This document shows, piece by piece, positions 1-9,200 of a DNA stretch of 10,784 nucleotides; position 1 is the stretch's first letter; each line of letters starts with the position of its first letter. This DNA is from JAEXOD01 sp937930275 (GTDB lineage: Bacteria > Bacteroidota > Ignavibacteria > Ignavibacteriales > Melioribacteraceae), in the NCBI GenBank assembly GCA_036733965.1, contig DAIMZL010000100.1:1-10784 (forward strand). The letters run 5' to 3'. The translations under genes were made by a program, and so were the position numbers. The notes under the pieces are model-generated. The model was not told the origin of the DNA and ran no database searches. It saw nothing but the letters and a program-made list of their open reading frames with translations.

Positions 1-1856
1 CTAAAATTCAATCCGCCGTTAGCAATACATTTCATTCCGCTTGTACCGCTTGCTTCTAAAGGTCTTCTCGGATTATTTAACCAAATATCGCAGCCTTCAA
101 CCATATATCGAGCAATATTCATATCATAATTTTCTAAGAAAACAATCTTTTTCCTAAGGTGTTCTTCTTTAGCAACTGCAACTAATTCTTGAATAAGTTT
201 TTTACCTTCTTCGTCTTTAGGATGCGCTTTACCGGCAATAATTATCTGAACCGGATAGTCTTTGTTGCATAAAATATCTGCAAGTCTGTCTAAATCACGG
301 GTAATTAATGTCCCGCGTTTATATGTCGCAAATCTTCGTGCAAATCCTATTGTCAAAGCACTTGCATTTAATACCTCTTTTGCGGCTTCAACATCCCCTT
401 TAGAACCGCCACGAGAAATAATTTGTTGACGCAACCTTGCACGTGCAAAAGCTACCAATCTTTCTCTTCTTCTTTCATGTGTACGCCACAGTTCTTCATC
501 AGGAATTTCATCTACTCTTTCCCAATCATCAGGATCGGTAGGATTTTGTAGAAATTTATCACCGATATACCTATATAGCAACTCATGCATATCGTTTGAT
601 AGATGTGTTCTTATATGTATTCCGTTTGTAACATAATCAATAGGTATTTCATCAAACGGAATATCTTTAAATCCGGCAACCCACATCTTTTTAGATACTT
701 TACCATGCAATTTACTAACACCGTTCACAAAACCACTCATATTCATAGCTAAATGGGCCATATTAAAGTTTGATGGTTCTTTATCCTTAATTATAGTACC
801 AAGACGATAAAAGTCTTTATCGCTTATTTTTAGTTTAGTTCTGTAGTACTCACCAAAATATTTTTCAACTAATTCATTCGGAAATACGTCAATACCGGCT
901 GGTACCGGAGTATGAGTTGTAAATACATTAGAATAAAAACCGATTTCTTTTGCTTCGGTAAATGTCAAACTCTTTTCTTCTATCAATAATCTAATTTTTT
1001 CTAAAGCCATAAAAGCACTATGTCCTTCATTCATATGACATACAATAGGATGAATTCCCATTGCAGTTAATGCTTTTATTCCTCCTATTCCTAATAAAAT
1101 TTCTTGTTGAATTCGAGTTTCGTTGTTGCCGCCGTACAAAGTTCTGGTAATAGTTCTATCTTCTGCACTATTTTCATCTAAATTGGTATCCAACAAATAT
1201 AAAGGCACTCTTCCTACATCAATTCTCCAGATTTGGAAAATAACATCACGACCGGGGAATTTAAGAGCAATTTTAATCGGATTTCCTTCTTCATCTAATA
1301 CCAATTTCATCGGTTCATTATAAAAGTCTGTTAATTTATAACTCTCTTGTTGCCACCCGTCTGCAGTTAAATATTGCTGAAAATACCCTTCTTTATAACA
1401 TAAACCTACAGCAATTAGCGGAATTCCCAAATCACTTGCGGATTTTAAGTGGTCACCCGATAATATTCCCAATCCTCCGCTATAAATCTGTAAACATTCT
1501 GTTAAACCAAATTCCGCACTAAAGTATGCAATATAAGGTTTATCGTTTGAATTTACATTTTTTTGATACCATGTTAATTCTTGCAAATATACATTTAATT
1601 GAACATATATTCTATTCATATGCGAAATAAATCCGTCGTCTTTTGCCAATTCCTCAAGTCGCTCTTGGCTAATTTTTCCTAACATCACAACAGGATTGTG
1701 ATGTGAATCTTCCCATAGTTTGCGGTCCATCCTTCTAAATAGCTTTATTGCATCTTGATTCCAAGACCAATAAACATTATAAACTATCTCTCTCAAAGGT
1801 TCTAAAGCCTTAGGTAATGAAGGTACTACATTAAATGTTCCGACAAAATCTATCAT
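1..1856 (-). CDS. glgP: Alpha-glucan (glycogen/maltodextrin) phosphorylase, C-terminus cut by window edge
   Basis: It removes glucose units from alpha-1,4-glucans with phosphate, giving glucose-1-phosphate, in cytosolic glycogen or maltodextrin breakdown. I translated 618 residues from ATG at 1856; the frame is open to base 1. Residues about 10-120 look like the DUF3417 N-terminal region (WSWN at 30-33, LWEDSHHNPV at 48-57) typical of the AgpA/TIGR02094 type rather than E. coli GlgP. A glycine-rich motif YSGGLGILSGDHLK lies at 125-138, followed later by MNEGHSAF and TTHTPVPAG. EASGTSGMK ends at residue 609, and its Lys is the expected PLP-binding lysine. The rest of the C-terminal domain lies outside the window. 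The start is supported by GGAG (plus-strand 1862-1865) five bases upstream of ATG. The gene is divergent from the htrA-purB cluster. Family assignment is firm; glycogen versus maltodextrin preference cannot be read. Confidence 0.95.
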   Translation of the reverse strand, partial: MIDFVGTFNVVPSLPKALEPLREIVYNVYWSWNQDAIKLFRRMDRKLWEDSHHNPVVMLGKISQERLEELAKDDGFISHMNRIYVQLNVYLQELTWYQKNVNSNDKPYIAYFSAEFGLTECLQIYSGGLGILSGDHLKSASDLGIPLIAVGLCYKEGYFQQYLTADGWQQESYKLTDFYNEPMKLVLDEEGNPIKIALKFPGRDVIFQIWRIDVGRVPLYLLDTNLDENSAEDRTITRTLYGGNNETRIQQEILLGIGGIKALTAMGIHPIVCHMNEGHSAFMALEKIRLLIEEKSLTFTEAKEIGFYSNVFTTHTPVPAGIDVFPNELVEKYFGEYYRTKLKISDKDFYRLGTIIKDKEPSNFNMAHLAMNMSGFVNGVSKLHGKVSKKMWVAGFKDIPFDEIPIDYVTNGIHIRTHLSNDMHELLYRYIGDKFLQNPTDPDDWERVDEIPDEELWRTHERRRERLVAFARARLRQQIISRGGSKGDVEAAKEVLNASALTIGFARRFATYKRGTLITRDLDRLADILCNKDYPVQIIIAGKAHPKDEEGKKLIQELVAVAKEEHLRKKIVFLENYDMNIARYMVEGCDIWLNNPRRPLEASGTSGMKCIANGGLNF

Positions 1857-2106
1857 TTATTCTCCGATTTATTATAAAAAACTTGAGTATTTTCAATAAA
1901 ATACCAATTGTAACCTATAAAGTTATAAAAACTTATAAAAAATAACAAAGGAAAAATTTTTAATTATTTAAAATTAATAATCTTAAACGTTTACGCAGAA
2001 ACTTTTTTTGTAAACCTAAGTAAAATTACATCTACATTACTTAAAATTTTATGTTATAATTCTTTTTTTTCTTAAATTTGGAACAAAAATTATTTATTAT
2101 GAACTA
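1857..2106. other. AT-rich divergent intergenic region
   Basis: These 250 bases lie between the phosphorylase start (minus strand) and the sequence gap. They are rich in A/T runs and carry no convincing coding frame. They must hold the phosphorylase promoter and probably that of the gene entering the gap. I see no strong inverted repeat, operator or riboswitch-like fold. Confidence 0.6.
2031..2060 (+). promoter_or_regulatory. Possible sigma70-like promoter for the gene entering the gap
   Basis: A perfect TATAAT lies at 2055-2060. TCTACA at 2031-2036 matches four of six bases of TTGACA with an 18-base spacer. A start near 2067 would fit the candidate start codons TTG 2078 or ATG 2099. In DNA this AT-rich a TATAAT can arise by chance, so this is only a candidate. 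Confidence 0.35.
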
Positions 2107-2206
2107 NNNNNNNNNNNNNNNNNNNNNNNNNNNNNNNNNNNNNNNNNNNNNNNNNNNNNNNNNNNNNNNNNNNNNNNNNNNNNNNNNNNNNNNNNNNNNN
2201 NNNNNN
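2107..2206. other. Assembly gap (100 N), probably real missing sequence
   Basis: Exactly 100 N, a conventional placeholder length. The sequence before it (ending in an open frame from TTG 2078 or ATG 2099) and after it (starting in a membrane-protein frame) do not overlap, unlike the gap at 4482-4581. The true length is unknown. If one membrane protein of about 200 residues spans it, some 330-360 bases would be missing. Confidence 0.9.
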
Positions 2207-2451
2207 TTTCATATATTTACAAAAGGCACATTCATTTTGCTAACAGTGCAGCTTCGCTGTTAACTGCTATTTTGGCTTTTACAGCAAAAAATGCACTAAT
2301 AAAATTTACATTTCCTTATTCAGGCAGTAATTTAGAGTTTAGTATTTATATTGCGTTAATAATGCTAATTATTATAATCAAACACTATCAACCCTTAAAA
2401 GAATACTTTTCACCGGTAAATAATTCAGAGGTTAAAGATGAACAAAATTAA
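2207..2451 (+). CDS. C-terminal part of a small integral membrane protein, possibly PlsY-like; 5' end lost in gap
   Basis: The frame is open from the end of the gap to TAA at 2449-2451, giving about 80 residues. It starts SYIYKRHIHFANSAASLL and contains two hydrophobic stretches (about 2242-2290 and 2335-2385) joined by a polar loop. A charged tail, KHYQPLKEYFSP, ends the protein. A late helix after a basic residue, a last helix and a cytosolic (K/R)H..xIK-like tail resemble the C-terminus of the acyl-phosphate:glycerol-3-phosphate acyltransferase PlsY. The catalytic motifs of that family would lie in the gap, so this is a suggestion only. The N-terminus may begin at ATG 2099 or TTG 2078 just before the gap. 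The gene overlaps the htrA start by 14 bp, so the two are probably co-transcribed and translationally coupled. Confidence 0.55.
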
Positions 2452-3550
2452 GTTATTAGTAATACTTTTAATTATTCCTATTTTTTCTGTATATGCCAAT
2501 TCTTTTTCCGACAGTTTGAAAGAAAAAAACAATTCTTTAATTACTGATAGCCGTCATACAATTATAACTAATACCGTAAAGGAAGTTAGCCCCGCTGTTG
2601 TGGGTATTAATGTTACGGAAATTAGACAGTATAGAGATGCATTTTTTAACGATCCTGTAATGCGATATTTTTTTGGCGATAGAGTTTATAACAGAAAAAT
2701 TCAAGGTTTGGGTTCAGGATATATCATTTCGCCGGACGGTTATATTGTTACAAATGATCATGTTGCAGGAAACGGAAGCGAGATTACCGTAACAATGACA
2801 AACGGTACGCAATATAAAGCAAGAATAATAGGAACTGACCCCAGTAGCGATATTTGTTTATTAAAAATAGATGCTTCAAATTTACCTTATATTCATTTTG
2901 GAAATTCTGATGATTTAATGATTGGTGAATGGGTTGTTGCTTTGGGAAATCCTTTTGGCCTTTTTAATATCAATGATAAACCAACAGTAACGGTTGGTGT
3001 TATTAGTGCAACCGGAATGAATTTAAGCGGTGTGGAAAATAGATACTATATCAATATGATTCAAACCGATGCTTCAATTAACAGCGGCAATAGCGGTGGT
3101 CCGTTAGTAAACAGCATCGGCGAACTTATTGGTATGAATACTTTAATTTATGCTCCTGGTAACTCCGGTGGCAGTGTCGGTGTTGGATTTGCAATCCCTT
3201 CTAACAAAATCAAGAAAATTGTAAATTTGCTAAAAACAAACGGCGTTGTTGACAGAGATTTTTGGACCGGTTTAAAAATTCAAATAATTGATACCGAAAT
3301 TGCAAAGTATTATAATTTATCGGGAACAAGAGGGGTAATAGTTACATATGTCGCCAAAAATTCGCCTGCAGATAAAGCCGGATTCCAAGTCGGGGATATT
3401 ATTTATGCAGTCGATGAGATGCGTATTAATGATGATAGTGCATTAATCGGTATTTTATACGAATATCAGACAGGTGATACAGTCACCTTTAAAATTTTAA
3501 GAAATAATGAAGAACTTAATAAAAAAATGACATTGGAAAAGAAAAAATGA
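2438..3550 (+). CDS. HtrA/DegP-family trypsin-like serine protease with one PDZ domain
   Basis: Envelope quality-control protease of 370 residues, predicted to be periplasmic. Residues 1-20 form a signal peptide (MNK, a hydrophobic core, VYA then NS as a likely signal peptidase I site). The chymotrypsin-like domain spans about 40-265 with a full triad: His108 in TNDHV, Asp138 in SSDICLLKI and Ser219 in NSGNSGGP. An FFNDP...FFG segment (69-80) resembles the LA-loop region of DegP. One PDZ domain follows at about 278-366 (SPADKAGFQVGDII). There is no second PDZ, so the layout is like DegS or short HtrA rather than classical two-PDZ DegP, but the signal appears cleavable instead of an anchor. 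AGAGG about eight bases upstream supports the ATG. The start lies inside the preceding membrane-protein gene and the stop overlaps the purB start by 4 bp. The substrate is unknown. Confidence 0.93.
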   Translation: MNKIKLLVILLIIPIFSVYANSFSDSLKEKNNSLITDSRHTIITNTVKEVSPAVVGINVTEIRQYRDAFFNDPVMRYFFGDRVYNRKIQGLGSGYIISPDGYIVTNDHVAGNGSEITVTMTNGTQYKARIIGTDPSSDICLLKIDASNLPYIHFGNSDDLMIGEWVVALGNPFGLFNINDKPTVTVGVISATGMNLSGVENRYYINMIQTDASINSGNSGGPLVNSIGELIGMNTLIYAPGNSGGSVGVGFAIPSNKIKKIVNLLKTNGVVDRDFWTGLKIQIIDTEIAKYYNLSGTRGVIVTYVAKNSPADKAGFQVGDIIYAVDEMRINDDSALIGILYEYQTGDTVTFKILRNNEELNKKMTLEKKK

Positions 3551-5003
3551 TTGAACGTTATACACTTCCCGAGATGGGCAAAATTTGGTCAGACGAGTTT
3601 AAGTACTCAACTTGGCTAAAAATAGAAATTTTAGCCTGTGAAGCACGGTACAAAATGGGCTTTATATCTGAAGAAGATTTATCGACTATTAAAGAAAAAG
3701 CTAATTTCAACGTTCAAAAAATTCTTGAAATAGAAGAAACAACAAAACATGATGTGATTGCATTTTTAACAAATGTTGCAGAGTATGTCGGATATCCGAG
3801 CAGACATATTCATTACGGTATGACATCATCCGATGTACTTGATACTGCATTATCTTATCAAATGAAAACTGCCGGTGAACTTTTGCTGAATGATTTATTT
3901 AAATTTAAAGATGTATTAAAAAACAAGGCTATATTGTGTAAAGATTACGTATGCGTAGGGCGAACACACGGAATACATGCCGAACCAACCACTTTCGGAT
4001 TAAAACTTGCTAATTGGTACGAAGAGATTAAACGGAATATTGATAGATTAAAAAACGCAATTGATGTAATCAGTTATGGAAAAATTTCCGGTGCCGTTGG
4101 TACATTTGAACACCTAAGCCCCGAAGTTGAAAATTATGTTTGCCTAAATCTTGGTTTAAAACCCGCACCTATTTCCACTCAAGTATTACAACGCGATAGA
4201 CATGCTGAATTTATGTCGGTATTAGCAATTATTGGTGCTACATTGGAAAAAATTGCAATCGAAATACGTCACTTGCAACGTACTGAAGTTTATGAAGCCG
4301 AAGAGTTCTTTTCAAAAGGACAAAAAGGATCATCTGCAATGCCTCACAAACGTAACCCTATTGTAAGCGAAAGAATTGTAGGATTATCGCGCATATTGCG
4401 CTCTAATGCCATGGCATGTATTGAAAATGTTGCTTTGTGGCACGAAAGAGATATTTCCCACTCATCAGTTGAAAGAATAGTNNNNNNNNNNNNNNNNNNN
4501 NNNNNNNNNNNNNNNNNNNNNNNNNNNNNNNNNNNNNNNNNNNNNNNNNNNNNNNNNNNNNNNNNNNNNNNNNNNNNNNNNATGTTGCTTTGTGGCACGA
4601 AAGAGATATTTCCCACTCATCAGTTGAAAGAATAGTTGTACCTGATAGCTGTATAGCATTAAATTACATGTTTAGTTTGGCAATTAAATTAATTGATAAT
4701 CTTCTTGTTTATCCCGAAAACATGCTGCAGAATTTAGATATTACTCGTGGATTATTATTTTCGCAAAAACTTCTTTTACTATTAGTGGAAAAGGGGCTTA
4801 CCAGAGAGGAAGCATATGCTGTAGTTCAAAGAAATGCTATGAAAGTATGGCAAGATAAAAACAAAAGCCTTAAAAACGAATTATTGCAAGACGATAAAAT
4901 AAATGAAGTGTTAACAATAGATGAATTGAATGATATTTTTAGCTATGCATCAATGCTAAAAAATGTTGATACGATATTTAAAAGAACTATTGAATCGGAT
5001 TAG
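3547..5003 (+). CDS. purB: Adenylosuccinate lyase, interrupted by an artefactual N run
   Basis: It cleaves SAICAR to AICAR and adenylosuccinate to AMP, both releasing fumarate, in cytosolic purine synthesis. Read literally, the frame breaks at the N run. Collapsing the identical 55-bp flanks (4427-4481 equals 4582-4636) joins 935 and 367 bases into a continuous 433-residue protein, the usual length for this family. Active-site features: KHDV with His68, TSSD at 93-96, GRTHGIHAEPTTFG with His141, and the fumarate-lyase signature GSSAMPHKRNP at 261-271 containing the mobile-loop serine. The C-terminal part continues VVPDSCIALNYMF. GGAAAAG lies just before the ATG, which overlaps the htrA stop as ATGA (3547-3550). 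This suggests translational coupling with htrA. The stop overlaps the convergent downstream gene by 3-4 bp. Identification is firm; the lyase is intact once the artefact is removed. Confidence 0.95.
4427..4481 (+). repeat. 55-bp exact repeat, left copy at the gap edge
   Basis: Identical to 4582-4636, base for base, running exactly up to the first N. It encodes the purB segment around LWHERDISHSSVERI. Its position at the contig end and its length suggest assembler overlap rather than a genomic repeat. Confidence 0.97.
4482..4581. other. Assembly gap (100 N), artefactual
   Basis: Exactly 100 N between two identical 55-bp flanks. The two contigs overlap, so no sequence is missing. Merging the flanks keeps the purB frame, with GT from 4480-4481 plus T4637 forming a Val codon. 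The N run and one copy of the repeat should be removed. Confidence 0.93.
4582..4636 (+). repeat. 55-bp exact repeat, right copy at the gap edge
   Basis: Second copy of the 4427-4481 sequence, starting directly after the last N. Taken literally it would duplicate part of purB out of frame; it is best read as the same genomic bases seen twice. Confidence 0.97.
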
Positions 5004-5563
5004 ATAATAACATCAACTTCGTTTGAGTTTATTTCGGCATCCGTTATTACATTTCCTTTGGAATCATAGGTAATAATATCCTTCATATCCGATTTTAGCT
5101 CTGCAGTACTCTGAGTATCCATACTTGGAATATTATCTTTTGAAACCTTATTCAATTCTTGTTTAGCTTGTAATTCCATTTCAACAGCTTTGGCAGCAAT
5201 GCGTTTATCTTGGGGTGACGGTTGTTCTGGTGCTAAAGCAGCTCTTTTAATTTGTTGTGCTTTTTGAAGTGTTGCTTCCGGATTTCCCTTTACTTCGGCA
5301 ATATCTATTTGAACATCTCCGGAAACAGCATATTTTTTACCGTCTGGTCCAACTTTGTATTCATATGTAGGACCAACAGATAATAACCCACCGGCGGCAC
5401 GTTTATGCGCTTCTTCGTGTTTTTTAACTTCTTTATCACGCTCCTTCAAGCGTTCTAATTCTGCCTTTTCTTTTTCGTCTAATTCTTTGGGTTTTTGCGA
5501 ATATGGATTAGTATTATTCGCAATAGCATCCATGCTTGTATTTGCTTTGACGGTTAACATCAT
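5000..5563 (-). CDS. SprA-related family putative metalloprotease (CJM1_0395-like)
   Basis: A 187-residue protein without signal peptide or membrane segment. A Lys/Glu-rich, probably helical stretch (27-55) runs into HEEAH at 49-53, which matches the zincin pattern HExxH, followed by KRAAGG. The conserved family block follows at about 62-134: VGPTYEYKVGPDGKKYAVSG, then DIAEVKGNPEATLQKAQQIK, then a Pro-rich turn and alternating Ala/Glu helix. This combination is characteristic of the SprA-related family, sometimes annotated as putative metalloprotease. No activity is established to my knowledge, and no third zinc ligand is obvious. The first 25 and last 45 residues are low-complexity and poorly conserved in type. 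Two adjacent ATGs (5563 and 5560) follow GGTGAT; the second has the better spacing. It lies 66 bases downstream of the acetyltransferase on the same strand and overlaps the purB stop tail to tail. Confidence 0.8.
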   Translation of the reverse strand: MMLTVKANTSMDAIANNTNPYSQKPKELDEKEKAELERLKERDKEVKKHEEAHKRAAGGLLSVGPTYEYKVGPDGKKYAVSGDVQIDIAEVKGNPEATLQKAQQIKRAALAPEQPSPQDKRIAAKAVEMELQAKQELNKVSKDNIPSMDTQSTAELKSDMKDIITYDSKGNVITDAEINSNEVDVII

Positions 5564-5629
5564 ATCACCGCATTTTTAACTTTTAAAGGGAACTTTACAT
5601 TGTCATTATCGAAAAAAAATAAATAATGT

Positions 5630-6136
5630 TTAGACCTTTTTTAAAGATTTTGCCATTAAGTATTCATTTTTTGATACACCCGCAATTTTAAAAGAATTTA
5701 TTTTTGTCCCTTCAACGCAATAGCCCATTTTTTTATACAATTTTACTGCATTAAAATTATCACAAAAAACTGTTAGTTCAATTCTTTCAATACTGCTTTC
5801 TAAACATTCTTTTTCAAACTCTTTAATTAGTAGAACACCTATTCCTTTTCCCGTGTAATTAAGCTTAATAGCAATATTAAAGTGAATTGAATGATAGTTC
5901 CTTCTAAACTTCCCCCTTTCACCTTCAATATAACCTATTATTTCCTCTTTATCAGTAGCAATAATAACGATATTTCCGTTATTGCATTTATTTGATAATT
6001 CTGCTTCAAAAACATCAAAACTCGGATTCCTTTCCCCCGGTTCAAAAGCTCTATTATTAGTTTCGGTATCTAAAATATTGACGGTTTCAAAAAACTTTTT
6101 GTAATCTTCTTTATTAAGTTTACGAATTTCAGTCAT
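5630..6136 (-). CDS. GNAT-family N-acetyltransferase
   Basis: A 168-residue protein predicted to transfer an acetyl group from acetyl-CoA to an unidentified amine or protein N-terminus in the cytosol. The order of elements is typical: an N-terminal strand and helix (MTEIRKLNKEDYKKFFETV), a strand pair at about 55-72 (IVIIATDKEEIIGYIEG), motif A with the pyrophosphate-binding loop YTGKGIG at 94-100 followed by VLLIKEF, and motif B at 125-140 (DNFNAVKLYKKMGYCVEG). The NEYLMAKSL tail resembles RimI/RimJ- or SpeG-like members. Full length for the family. The ATG at 6136 is preceded only by A-rich sequence (AAGATATAAG), a weak ribosome site. It is divergent from the 2-oxoglutarate dehydrogenase gene across 75 bases and upstream of the SprA-related gene on the same strand, so those two may share a transcript. 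The substrate cannot be inferred. Confidence 0.88.
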   Translation of the reverse strand: MTEIRKLNKEDYKKFFETVNILDTETNNRAFEPGERNPSFDVFEAELSNKCNNGNIVIIATDKEEIIGYIEGERGKFRRNYHSIHFNIAIKLNYTGKGIGVLLIKEFEKECLESSIERIELTVFCDNFNAVKLYKKMGYCVEGTKINSFKIAGVSKNEYLMAKSLKKV

Positions 6137-6211
6137 CTTATATCTTTAATTTTGAATTAATTAAAATGAAATTTTGTTATCAAAAATATGTATAAATAAT
6201 AAATTAAAAAA

Positions 6212-9200
6212 ATGGAAAATTCAAACATAAATAAATATAACGACTTGCTTTTTGAACATTTTGGATACAATTTCAATTTTGTATCTGACTTATTGGAAAA
6301 ATACTTTAACGATAACAATTCGGTTTCGCCATATTGGAAAAACTATTTTGATAAGCTTACCGGTAATGAAAAAAAAACCGAATCAAAAATAATTGAAGTC
6401 CCAAGTATAGCACCCAAAATTCAAGATAATTTTGCAATTAGCAACGATGATAAATTAATAAAAATAAGCGGAGCAGCAGCAAAACTTATAGATAATATGA
6501 ATAATAGTCTTTCTATTCCGACAGCTGTTAGTTTGCGAACAATTGCCGTTAAGTTACTTGAAGAAAACAGAATATTAATTAATAAACATTTAAAATTTTT
6601 AAGTTTCCCCAAATTATCTTTTACACATTTTATAGCGTACGCAATTGTTAAGGCATTAAAAAAATATTCACATTTAAATAATTCTTATAGCATTGTTGAA
6701 GGAAAACCCGTTCTAATACAAAAGCAAGATATTAACATCGGAATTGCGGTAGATTTAACAAAAAAAGACGGCACTCGCTCGTTAATTGTCCCTAATATTA
6801 AAAAAGCTCAAAACCTAAATTTTAAAGGTTTTATCAAAGAATATAACTTTCTTATTGAAAAAGCAAGAACCGGCAAAATTGAACCTTCAGATTTTCAAAA
6901 TACAACAATATCTTTAACCAATCCGGGAGGATTGGGTACAATATCATCTTCCCCAAGGCTGATGAATGGTCAAGGATGTATTATTGCCTTAGGAGCAATT
7001 GATTATCCTTCCGAATTTAAGGCTATGGATATGTCTCAATTAGCAGCATTTGGAATTGGAAAAGTTTTAACTATAACAAATACTTACGACCACAGAATAA
7101 TTCAGGGTGCCGAAAGCGGCGAGTTTTTACGTGAGATTGATGATTTATTAATGGGTAAATATAATTTTTACGAAGACTTGTTTAATGATCTTAGTATTCC
7201 GTTTAAACCGGTCAATTGGGGAATTGATACTTTAAGCGAGGCTTATAAAAATATTAGAGACAAAGAAAGAATCGAAAAACAAATTAGACTTTTTCAGATG
7301 ATTAATATGTATAGAGTAAGAGGACATCTTATTGCAAACTTAAACCCTTTAAAGTATTCACCTACTTATACCGCAGAGTTAGACCCTGAGTTTTATGGTT
7401 TCACTATCTGGGATTATGATAGATATTTTTTAACAGATAATATATTTAGCATGGAAACCGCAACGCTTAGACATGTAATTGAGTTATTGCAAAAGACTTA
7501 TTGTGAAAAAATAGGTATTGAATATATGCATATCCAAAATCCGGAAGAAAAAGCGTGGATTCAAGCAAAAACCGAACCTGTAAGAAGTACTCCTAACTTA
7601 ACCATACATGAAAAAAAACGGATTTTACAAAAATTATCTGAGGCTGAACTATTTGAGCATTTTTTGCACACAAAATTTATCGGTCATAAACGTTTTTCGT
7701 TGGAAGGTTCGGAAACTATTATCCCTGTTTTAGATTATTTTTTAACTACAGCAGCTAATGAAGAAGTAGAAGAAGTGATAATTGGTATGGCACATAGAGG
7801 AAGATTAAATATTCTTGCAAATATAATCGGTAAACCTTTGGAAAAGATTTTTAATGAATTTGAAGATAATTTAGATCCAAATAGCCCGCAAGGTACAGGA
7901 GACGTTAAATATCATTTAGGTGCCACCGGAAAGTACAATACTGCAAATAATAAAACTATTCAAGTATCCTTAGCTGCAAATCCAAGTCATTTAGAATTTG
8001 TAAATCCTGTGGTTGAAGGTATAACCCGTGCTAAATTGCAACGAAAAGGTGACTTAAACTCTGGTAAAGTAATCCCGCTTTTAATTCACGGAGATGCTGC
8101 ATTTGCCGGACAAGGGATTGTTGCAGAAACACTTAATTTATCACAATTAAAAGGGTATAGAACAGGCGGAACGATTCACTTAATAATTAACAACCAAATT
8201 GGTTTTACAACCACACCCGAAGAAGGACGCTCTTCTACCTATGCAACTGACGTTGCAAAAATGGTGCAAGTTCCTATATTTCACGTTAACGGAGATGACC
8301 CGGAAAGCGCTTTATTTGTTATGAAATTAGCATTTGAATATCGACAAAAATTTAATAAAGATGTAGTAATTGATTTAATCGGTTATAGGAGACACGGACA
8401 TAATGAAGGGGATGATCCGGTGTTTACTCAGCCGATTATGTACAAGACCATTAAAGCGCATCCTTCAGTAAAAAAGCTCTTTACAGAAAAACTTTTAAAT
8501 AGTAACAGCGTTACCGATAGCGAAATACAAAATATTGATTTAAGCTACACTAATAAGCTGGAAAATTCTCTCAGCTTAACAAAACAATCTTTAAACAAAT
8601 TTGTTGTTGATAGACCCTTAGCTATTAGCGAAAATAAAATTCAATCCTTCACATATCCATTAAAAACGGCTGTTTCTTTTACAGAGCTATCGGAAGTTGT
8701 TAAAGTTATTACAGATTTACCAAAAGATTTTACAATTAATCCGAAATTAAAAAAGCACATTGATAAGATGAAAGAGTTTTTAACCGGAAGAAGTTTTATT
8801 GATTGGGCATTTGCCGAGTCCTTGGCTTTCGGATCTTTGCTTAAAGAAGGTTTTTCAATAAGATTGAGCGGACAAGATAGTGCTCGAGGTACTTTTTCGC
8901 AACGACATTTAATATTAACCGATTATAATACCGGTGAGGAAATTTTATTACATAAAAATTTAACTAATAATGAAAATACCATTGAGGCATTAGATAGTTT
9001 ATTATCCGAAAATGCTGTACTCGGTTTTGAATATGGTTATAGCATCGCAGATCCTTTAACCTTAGTTTTGTGGGAAGCACAATTTGGAGATTTTGCTAAC
9101 GGTGCACAAGTTATAATTGATAACTTTATTACCGGTTCTAAAACAAAATGGGATTTACCTACAAATTTAGTTTTATTGCTTCCCCACGGACAAGAAGGAC

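Noticed and set aside
1871..1876. TATAAT on the minus strand as the phosphorylase promoter
   Set aside because: It lies 14 bases upstream of the ATG, so transcription would begin within the ribosome binding site, and no -35 lies at suitable spacing.
4427..4636. A genuine direct repeat or mobile-element target duplication in purB
   Set aside because: The copies abut the N run exactly on both sides and merging them restores a conserved protein; there is no sign of an inserted element.
4590..5003. A separate 137-residue gene starting with ATG-like codon after the N run
   Set aside because: It is the C-terminal third of purB; the apparent start arises only because the N run and duplicated 55 bp break the frame.
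5355..5579. Plus-strand 74-codon open frame opposite the SprA-related gene
   Set aside because: It mirrors a conserved coding region on the other strand; its Ser/Phe-rich composition is what antisense of Lys/Glu-rich helices gives.
6147..6196. TAATTTTG (6147-6154, Bacteroidota-type -7) and TATAAA (6191-6196) as kgd promoters
   Set aside because: Neither has a matching upstream element at correct spacing, and both are expected by chance in a 75-base region this rich in A and T.
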